Assembly: GCF_000143415.4 (NCBI RefSeq)
Contig: NW_003314300.1
Span: forward strand, 812,977-876,976
DNA: 64,000 nt
Reading direction: 5' to 3'
DNA from: Selaginella moellendorffii
Taxonomy: Eukaryota > Streptophyta > Lycopodiopsida > Selaginellales > Selaginellaceae
In this document: in pieces, positions 55,332 through 64,000 of the stretch
Layout of the letters: every line of letters starts with the position of its first letter
Numbering within the stretch: the first letter of the stretch is position 1
The notes under the pieces: model-generated
Told to the model about the DNA's origin: nothing
The model's input: only the letters and a program-made list of their open reading frames with translations
The model's database searches: none
Position numbers and translations under genes: made by a program

Positions 55332-57137
55332 TGTAAGCGACTAAATTTTCCATTCTACTTTAGTTACTTAACCACACCTCTGACCACTTGGAGGAGTCTC
55401 ATTCACAACCTCCTTAAGTCCAATTCAGGACTTGAGACTTGCTAGTCCCGAGAATGGCATCCATGCCACTCAACCCTTACACTTGGTCCAAGTGCTCCAC
55501 GTGTCCAGTCCCAAGACCGACACCCAAAGGTACTACTGACATATCGGCCTGTTACGCTAAAGCCATGCCCATTCACCTTTGTTGCACTAGTGGTCCAATA
55601 CCACTTGCATCACAATCCCGTCTCTCCAATATTGGGCCGTCCGTCCACGAGTGGTCATCCCAGATCCACTCTTAAGCATCCTTAGGATGCCCACAGACAT
55701 GGGGAATAGCCTTCCCCAACATCCCTTTGTCAGTTCTTGCCAAGTCCCTTTTTCACCCATGGCCATGTTCACCAACACTGCCACTAGATCAAGGCTCGCA
55801 GGCCCGGCCACTAAGTCCCATTGTCCTCTGAGACTTCCTCACCATATGACCGTGTCCGTAGTCACTACACTAGAGGATTGCTCCTCCTCCTTTCCCCCAT
55901 TTGGGACTTCGGGACAACATTTCGGAACACTATGGCCCTACTCGAGCCCCATGGGTACTCTCCCCACCTTCCGCCTTGAGGTGCTCTAGCCATGGGCTTA
56001 GAGTGAGGTTCCGTTGAGCCACACCAGGTATCCAAGTAGGTAGTGCCACTAGCACTTGGACTGGGAGCATCGGCTAGTCGATCTCCCGGGGGAACTAGAG
56101 CCGACTCTTGAACACTTCACCAAGCTACCCCGCTTGTCGGTCCGTATTCACTCTAGTCTTGGACTTCCCAGTGGTTAGTTCATCACCCAACACTGGGTCT
56201 GGCCTTCCTGGGCCAAACTGGCCTTTCCTGGCCAAACTGGCTCCACTACAGTCCTCCCCCTTACTATACATTTGGAGCTCACCAAACCCCCTAGGGTCTG
56301 GGAGACGAACGCTTTGGGCTTTCACCCTCTCAGACTCAAACTCAGACTTGGACTCGGACTCGGACTCGGACCCAGACTCGGGCTCGGGCTTGGTCTCGGC
56401 CTTGGCCTCGGGCTCGGTCTCGGTCCCGGTCTCAATCTCGGTCCCGGTCCCGGTCTCGGTCTCGGTCTCGGTCTCGGTCCCGGTCTCGGTCTCAGTCCCG
56501 GTCTCGGTCTTGACCTTGGACTCCATCTCAGGTCCTTCTCAGACTCCATCTCGAATTCCATCTCGGGTCCATCTCAGACTCAATCTCGGACTCCGTCTCG
56601 GTCCATCTGGGACTCCATCTCAGACTCCATCTTGGGTCCATCTCGGACTCCATCTCGGGTCCTTCTTGGACTCCATCTCGGACTCCATCTCAGACTCCAT
56701 CTCGGACTCCACCTCGAACTCCAACTCGAGTCCATCTCGGACTCCATCTTGGACTCCACCTCGGACTCCAACTCAAGTCCATCTCAGACTCCATCTCGGA
56801 CTCCATCTCGGGTCCACCTCGGACTCCATCTCGAACTCCAACTCGGGTCCATCTCGGACTCCATCTCGAACTCCAACTCGGGTCCATCTCGGGATCCATC
56901 TCGGACACTTCCACGTGTCATGTGTTGGTCCTTTTGGGTCCCTTTTTGGAGCCTCGTTTATTGCTCGCTTCATGCTCGTTCCTTGAGCACTTCGTTGGGA
57001 GTTCCACTCCCGCTCTCAACCTTTCAAGTTGGAGCCTTTTAGTCCAAACATGTTACGCTTGTTTGGCTTTTGCTTCGGCCATTACCACGTGGCACCCTTT
57101 CGGCTCCACTTTGGGGCTTAGGGATTTGTGTCTCACA
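55332..57137 (-). repeat. LARD-B 3' LTR with minisatellite
   Basis: 1,806 bp. About 56320-56900 is a minisatellite: CTCGGA hexamers, then CTCGGT, then 12-15 bp units like TCCATCTCGGACTCCA. The long open frames over this part are products of the repeat, not genes. Confidence 0.88.
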
Positions 57138-60100
57138 ACTCCACCACCCATAGATGAAGTTCGATGTCCTCATCGAACGCTAAACCCTTTTATAAAGTAA
57201 CACCCGCAGGTATTAGCATTTCCATCTTTGGCACCTAGCCAATATTTGTTTATGGTTTGACCCCGAAGGCTCACTATGCCTTGTCCATCCTCTAAGGGGC
57301 ATAGTCTCTCCAACATAGAGACTCATTCGGACACCTAGGGTGGTTTGCTCCCTTTTATTGGTTCAGTTCTCGCTAAACCCATTAGAGAAACCTTCTCTAA
57401 CTCAATTCCACTACTCATTCTCGAGTAGTCCCAACTTCTATTGACATAACCAATTCACTTTGGAACTTTTAATTTTGACTTCTCGAAGTCAATTTCTTTG
57501 GTGTCTTTGACACCTTTCACTGCACATATTGTGCAACTTCACTTCCCATCCTAGGAAGCTCCCCACTTGAGGGCGCCATCGTCCTCCTTTCTATTTTGTG
57601 CCACTTTTAGCACCAAGTTCCAGCCATCATAAGTTGTGCTAAAGCTATTCACGGCCCTATCCTTTGGCTACTTTGCCGCTCCCTCCCTTTGAGCTTTCAC
57701 CTTTGCCAACTTGGAGCATTTGGGAATCCATCCTTAGAAGCACACTTTCTTTCTCACAATCCGTTAGCATTCAACACATTAGTGTTCCATGCCTAACTTT
57801 GCCATTTGGATTCCTTCCAATGAACTCCATGGCCCACACTTGGCCACTAGTCTTTTGCTTTTATTCATTGATTATTACACTTAGCAACATAGGATCACTA
57901 CCTTTATTCTCGAGGTATCCTTTTGTTTCCATGGCAAAGGCTCTACTTTGCTAAGTCTAGCGGGTGCTCACCCCTAGTAGGTCTCTTTAGCAATTTCTGC
58001 TACGGGCTTCGTCCACGGCCCAACTTTGCGACCCTCCCATGGGTCTCTCCCTGAGACTACTTTCTTGGACTTACTATACCATCGTATTGGCACAGCTGAT
58101 TTCCCTTTAGGTGTCCTTCCCACTTGGTCACCTCAACCAAGCCACACCATTATCAATAGTTCAAATTAACACTTTGAATTGGGAATTATATTTCTTAACT
58201 CAGACAAAGACTTTGTCTTTGTTTAGCCACAAGATCACCTAACGATCTCATCTTGACCCCTTAACAGGTCTACCAATAGGAACTAGGTCTTCCAGACCCT
58301 TTTAAATTGTTGACTATGACCCCGGAGGCATCCACCACACTTGGCGGTGCGCCCAAGCCAACCCTTCCGGCCAAGGATCCATAGCAGCTGAGACTGGGTG
58401 TCCCCATCTCATTCACCACGTTCTTGGTGCCCTTTGCACCAAAGTGTTCAAGTTAGATACGCCGAGTTTTCACTCTAAACAATCTAACCGTGCATCACGA
58501 CTCTGAGGCATCCCCTGCTTGGCGGTGTGCCCAAGCCAATCTCCTCACTGAGAGTCCATGATCACCGAAATATAAGTGTCCTCATATTCTAAACCATCAC
58601 CACGCCCTAGTGATTTGGGACTCGAACCCAAGCACTAGAGGGTTGGGACTCGAACCCAACCTCTATATATGCATCTACGGACGGCATCACCCTAGATGCC
58701 TGGCGTGACTCCCCACGCCGGTGCACCAACTTATACTTAAAATGCGCTATAGATCACAACTTAGGAACCTAGTTCCCCCACACTACCAAGTCCTCTCACT
58801 TGACAAGTCTGTGATCATGCATGGATTCTTCCATGCTCGGCCCCATGGGCCACCCCTTTTGAAGTTAGCACCTTCAACTAGGGGATTTGTCCCCCTGACT
58901 TGCCAATCTCACTTAGCAAGTCATCCGGCCACCGTAACATGGTTCATGCATAAGCGTGAAAGTCCTTAACCATCGACTTTCATTCAAAGCCCTCTCTTTG
59001 AACACTCGGGAACTACCCCAACCTTGATAGCCTCACCTCATGGCTAGCTTCAAGACCACGCTTCTGCTGTGCCACTCCGATTTTGCACGCTCTAGGAACC
59101 ATTTACCCTTGGCTTTTCTAGGTACTAAGCTACCTAGAATCGTCTTTGGGAACTTTGAAGGAACTCTGTCTCTTAGCTTGCTAAGGCCTTTCCTTTCGCA
59201 AGCTTTCCAATTGCCATATGGTCTAGCATGGATAATTCCATGCTTTAGACTCTTCATGGCACCACGGTTGCTAGTAACAACATACTTGAGCACCCACTTG
59301 ATTCTCCACTCCTAACTGACATAACCACCCTTGGTTATGCTCTTTGATTTCTATGGTTTGGTTCTATCCCCTTACTACTTGCTTTTGGCCTCACACATTT
59401 CCTTCGGTTATTCGCCTCCAAACTAGGAGGATAGCTTTGCACCTTCTACTATGCCTTAGCAAGTTTTCTTGGGGATGAACCTACCCGATAGCCTAAGGAG
59501 TGGTTCTTCAATCTGGGTATGCTCACCTTATAATCTTACACACCAGGATTAATGTTATTACATATGGGCCTTTATATACCCATCACTAGCCTTGCCAAAA
59601 TTCCATTTTTGGCTTTATCCAATTCGGATAGACGGACTTTTTCCGTCTTTGCAACCTTGAACATTTAGATAGCACCTTCTATCCATCATTCGCTAGGGAC
59701 TTAGTCCCTTAGGCCTTATCTATTGCCCTTGCGACATCAAACACCACCTCCTGGTGTTTTAGAGTGTTTAGGTGTCCCAATGATGGCCTCTTTGACAATG
59801 AACATTCCCCTTTTTAACATTGACTTACTATATCGCAACATAAGCAATTTATCCTCTATAAGGGTATATCTAATTTTCTTATGCCATTAAGAAGCCTTGG
59901 GTAGTTACCTTCTACCAGTTTAACAAATTATCTTGCATCTTTTGCTTAGTTGCCTCATAGTTGTCAAGTCCTATAACTCATTGCTAGTGCTTCCACAACT
60001 CTATCATTGTTTTGGTCACCACACTCTACCACATGCCTTCCAACTTATGCTATGCCCTTCCCATTTCCGTTGGGATTCCCTTTGGCAAGGGGTTCTTATG

Positions 60101-61197
60101 AACCTACCAACATAACCTCAAAGTATCACACCTTGACACATTTGGTATCTCCACACCATTGGCCTTACAAGCTTATCTTTATGACACTACTTATTAGCGT
60201 CTAGGTCTTTGCCAAGACCAATATGGTTGTTCCTCATGCTAACTATCCGTTAGCACCACACCATAGTGTTTGTAGCCAACTCTGGGCCAAAGTTGTTTTC
60301 TTATAGGAACATCTTTCCCACAACTTTAGTATGGCACATTTTGCCATCAATAAGATACCTACTGTTCTCATACTTGGACCTTATGATCCTCCTCATACCT
60401 CATGGGCACCATACACCTCAGTCCAAATGCTTTAACCAATCCCTTAGAATTATTCCTTGACTCTTATTTGAGTCATCCAACTTTTTGGACTTTATCATCC
60501 AACGACCCGTGAGGTCCTACCTTTGAGGTGCTAGCTTGCTGGAATACAACTTCTTGTATTCAGGTCCTACTCACAAGGACCATCTTTGCAAGTGTTATTC
60601 CGACACTTGATTTGTTCTCTTGGGGCAACCTTTTGCCCCTTAGGACCACTTATCCATGTGATGAGAATACCAACTCATCCTCTGAGTACACCCCCAACTC
60701 TTTGGGTTGTTCCAGCATTTATTAGAGGTAGCCCCGGCTACCATTTCAAGGACTTGTGTCCTCTTCTGTATTTGACCTCCCATGGTCATCAATTCTGGTC
60801 TCAAAGTTATGAGCACTAGCCTCAACTATATGAGGGTAATCTTGTGACTCCTTTATTGTTTTAGAGTCTGCATCTTTCCCGTGATCTCAACTATAGTTGT
60901 TTACCACAACTATGTTAGCCCGTTTGCTGCATCAAACGCTCATCTAGATCACATCCTCACTCAATGAGGAAAGCCTTACACTATTCCCAAGATCCCAAAG
61001 TCATTCCATCATTGACCCTTTTCTATCCACCACCTTGCCTACAAGTTCACATGTGAACTGTAGTGGAGAGCCATGTCTTCCCGACTTGCTACTCCTCAAG
61101 GACAAGCCCACTCCTAGGACCTTCCGATGCCAACACTAGTGGTGATATACTTCAGCACCAATAAAAGTCAGACTAAGGAACAACTCCGATACGAAAT
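57138..61197. other. Interior of LARD-B, no coding motif
   Basis: About 4 kb of pyrimidine-rich plus strand with only short frames. No gag, pol or host domain is seen. Confidence 0.6.
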
Positions 61198-62925
61198 TGT
61201 AAGTGACTAAATTTTCCATTCTACTTTAGTCACTTAACCACACCTCTGACCACTTGGAGGTGTCTCATTCACAACCTCCTTAAGTCCAATTTAGGACTTG
61301 AGACTTGCTAGTCCCGAGAATGGCATCCATGCCACTCAACCCTTGCACTTGGTCCAAGTGCTCCATGTGTCCAGTCCCAAGACCGACACCCAAAGGTACC
61401 ACTGACATATCGGCCTGTTACGCTAAAGCCATGCCCATTCACCTTTGCTGCACTGGTGGTCCAATACCACTTGCATCACAATCCCGTCTCTCCAAGATTG
61501 GGCCGTCCGTCCACGAGTGGTCATCCCAGATCCACTCCTGAGCATCCTTAGGATGCCCACAGACATGGGGAATAGCCTTCCCCAACATCCCTTTGTCAGT
61601 TCCTACCAAGTCCCTTTTTCGCCCATGGCCATGTTCACCAACACTGCCACTAGATCAAGGCCCGCAGGCCCGGCCATTAAGTCCCATTGTCCTCTAAGAC
61701 TTCCTCACCATATGACCGTGTCTGTAGTCACTACACTAGAGGATTGCTCCTCCTCCTTTCCCCCATTTGGGACTTCGGGACAACATTTCGAAACACCGTG
61801 GCCTTACATGAGCCCCGTGGGTACTCTCCCCACCTTCCGCCTTTAGGTGCTCTAGCCATGGGCTTAGAGCGAGGTTCTGTTGAGCCACACCAGGTATCCA
61901 AGTAGGTAGTGCCACCTACACTTGGACTGGGAGCATCGGCCAATCGATCTCCCGGGGGAACTAGAGCCAGCTTTTGAACACTTCACCAAACTACTCTGCT
62001 TGTCGGTCCATATTCACTCTAGTCTTGGACTTCCCAGTGGTCAGTTCATCACCCAACACTGGTCTGGCCTTCCTGGGCCAAACTGGCTCCACTACAGTCC
62101 TCCCCCTTACTATACTTTTGGAGCTCACCAAACCCCCCAGGGTCTGGGAGACAAACACTTTGGGCTTTCACCCTCTCAGACTCGAACTCGGACTCGGACT
62201 CGGACTCGGACTCGGACTCGGACTCGGACTCGGACTCGGACTTGGACTCGGACTCGGACCTGGACTTGGGCTCGGGCTCGGTCTCGGCCTTGGCCTTGGG
62301 CTCGGTCTCGGTCCCGGTCTCAATCTCGGTCCCGGTCTCGATCTCGGTCTCGGTCCCGGTCTCGGTCTTGACCTCGGACTCCATCTCGGGTCCTTCTCGG
62401 ACTCCATCTCGGATTCCATCTTGGGTCCATCTCGGACTCAATCTCGGACTTCGTTTCAGTCCATCTCGGACTCCATCTCGGACTCCATCTCAGGTCCATC
62501 TTGGACTCCATCTCGGACTCCATCTCGGATCCTTCTTGGACTCCATCTCGGACTCCATCTCGGACTCCACCTTGGGTCCTTCTTGGACTCCATCTCGGAC
62601 TCCATCTCGGACTCCATCTCGGACTCCAACTCGGGTCCATCTCGGACTCCATCTCGGACTCCAACTCAGGTCCATCTCGGACTCCATCTCGGACACTTCC
62701 ATGTGTCATGTGTTGGTCCTTTTGGGTCCCTTTTTGGAGCCTCGTTTATTGCTCGCTTCATGCTTGTTCCTTGAGCACTCTGTTGGGAGTTCCACTCCCG
62801 CTCTCAACCTTTCAAGTCGGAGCCTTTTAGTCCAAACGTGTTACGCTCATTTGGTTTTTGCTTCGGCCACTACCACGTGGCACCCTTTGGGCTCCACTTT
62901 GGGGCTTAGGGATTTGTGTCTCACA
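61198..62925 (-). repeat. LARD-B 5' LTR with minisatellite
   Basis: 1,728 bp, very similar to the left LTR outside the minisatellite (62160-62700), which differs in unit number and arrangement. Confidence 0.88.
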
Positions 62926-62930
62926 CCTCA

Positions 62931-64000
62931 TTGACTTCATACGAGTTTTTATAAATGACTTTAGTGTCTTCAGTAGCAAAGAACAATATCTCCAACATCT
63001 CGAGAAGTACTTCATCAGATGCCAAGAGAACAATATCGCCTTAAACCCTAAGAAATCTACCTTCTTCGTCAAATCTGGCATTCTACTTGAACATATTGTC
63101 TGCAAAGAAAGCATCCTCATCAACAAAGCCAAGACACTTGCTATCATCAACATGCAATATTTAATAAACATCACTGAATTACGATCCTTCCTTAACAAAA
63201 TGGGATACCATTGATGCTTCATCAAAGATTACATAAAGATTGCAAAACCCCTCATAGAGCTTTTGAAGAAAAATCAAATCTACAATGGGACTCAAGATTG
63301 TCAACAAGCATTCAATATGCTCAAGAATTTGTTAACAAGAGCCCCAACTCACCCAACCAAATTCGGACAAAGACTTCAACACACAAGTTGATGCCTCTGA
63401 TTACGCCATTGGAGCAATACTTTTTCAACAACAATAAGACCTCAAAGATTGACCAATCTACTATGCTAGCCAAGACTCAACTTAGCTAAGATGAACTATA
63501 TCACTATCGAAAAAGAAGCCTTAGGAATGGTCTATACACTACAAAAGTTTCAACACAATCTATTTAGCACCAAAGTCAAGTTCATGGCAGACCATAAAGC
63601 ACTTATACACCTTTTCAACAAAACCATCTTTATCAGTAGAATTGCCTAATGGTTCTTATTGCTTCATGAATACAACTTTGAGATTATTTACAAACACAGC
63701 AAACAACATGAACAAGCTGACCACCTCAGCATTACAACCTGCAAACAACCAAAATACAACATGAATGACTTTCCTGACTCCAACATACTTCACATCCATA
63801 CATCACCAACATGGATAGACAACATCTACTACTACCTTACAATAGCAACAATACCAAGTCGATACTCCACCTCTAATCACTGTAAGCAATTTGTCTTGAG
63901 GACAAGAACATATTCAGTCAAGGGAGGAAGACTGTACAAGGAAGGACGAGAAACATACTACGAAGATATGTATAACTCAAAGGTTGCGCGTTAATGCTAG
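62931..64000 (+). pseudogene. Gypsy RT, RNase H and pre-integrase, continues past the window
   Basis: RT continues with FIRVFINDFSVFSSKEQYLQ (active-site Asp pair reduced to Asn-Asp), NNIALNPKKSTFFVKSGILL. RNase H: QVDASDYAIGAILFQQ (Asp kept), then ITIEKEALGMVYTLQKFQ (Glu), FMADHKALIHLF (Asp), with stops between. A link YIYKHSKQHEQADHLSI-type segment and KGGRLYKEGRETYYED precede integrase, which would lie beyond 64000. Same copy as 55203-55331. Confidence 0.82.

Larger units (their letters stand above)
55327..62930 (-). mobile_element. LARD-B: complete non-coding LTR retrotransposon
   Basis: Element 55332-62925, target duplication CCTCA (55327-55331, 62926-62930). LTRs of 1,806 and 1,728 bp start TGTAAG and end TCTCACA. 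The primer-like site lies left of the right-hand LTR (minus strand ATTTCGTATCGGAG), so orientation is minus; a weak purine tract (GGGTGGTGGAGT) lies next to the left LTR. The interior (57138-61197) has no retrotransposon domain on either strand. It interrupts the RT of a plus-strand gypsy copy. Confidence 0.85.

Noticed and set aside
56108-57042. Open frames of 256-292 codons over the CTCGGA repeat (and the similar ones at 61922-62934)
   Set aside because: They are periodic translations of the LTR minisatellite in several frames on both strands, with SDSDS or GLGLG runs, and belong to the LARD-B LTRs.

Overview
The window looks like a repeat-dense intergenic block from a land-plant nuclear genome. 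Support comes from Arabidopsis-type telomere units (TTTAGGG), initiator-Met-tRNA primer sites (TGGTATCAGAGC type), several plant-style Ty3/gypsy lineages, and a 101-base assembly gap. I see no tRNA, rRNA, CRISPR array or intact single-copy host gene. The chromovirus gag with one CCHC knuckle and the DUF7869-type transposase make me favour a non-seed plant such as a fern, lycophyte or moss; this is inference and not strong.

Layout. 1-4.5 kb: a hAT-like end, a decayed plus-strand Ty3/gypsy element and rearranged short repeats. 4.5-6.3 kb: coding-looking sequence I cannot name. 7.4-17.5 kb: a decayed minus-strand Ty3/gypsy element, broken at its RT by a plus-strand Tat-like element (8.47-14.8 kb) that carries an extra RNase H upstream of RT, and broken in gag by a TRIM-like mini-LTR element (16.6-17.4 kb). 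17.5-18.75 kb: an LTR with a terminal hairpin. 22.30-30.43 kb: a complete non-coding LARD-like LTR element on the minus strand (target duplication GTTAT) with a perfect TRIM inside it (target duplication GTTAG). 32.1-33.4 kb: an 82-bp tandem repeat and a foldback element. 34.49-52.61 kb: a complete chromodomain Ty3/gypsy element (target duplication GGAAT), split inside its integrase by a 12.6-kb DNA transposon (39.08-51.67 kb, target duplication AGCT). 55.33-62.93 kb: a second LARD-like element (target duplication CCTCA) sitting in the RT of another plus-strand gypsy copy that runs off the window end.

The 12.6-kb transposon is the most interesting object. It has two divergent genes. A minus-strand DUF7869-type DDE transposase is open except for one in-frame TAA. 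A plus-strand gene of about 1,600 codons in 12 predicted exons encodes a ParB/sulfiredoxin-like domain, a charged linker with an acidic tract, and an FCP1-like HAD phosphatase domain. Ten of its eleven predicted introns are only 33-57 nt, and seven consecutive internal exons are all phase 1-1. Around 20 copies of an 18-22 bp near-palindrome (core GGCATGNGGCCNCAYGCC) are spread through the element, in intergenic DNA, inside five introns and twice in each coding region. The transposase, the ParB/phosphatase partner and the repeated site could form one transposition system; that link is inferred from their being together, not shown.

The chromovirus seems to use Tf1-style self-priming: the predicted 5' end of its RNA is complementary over 15 nt to the site just after its 5' LTR. 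All reading frames in the window carry stops or frameshifts, so most copies are fossils, but several elements keep perfect target duplications and very similar LTRs.
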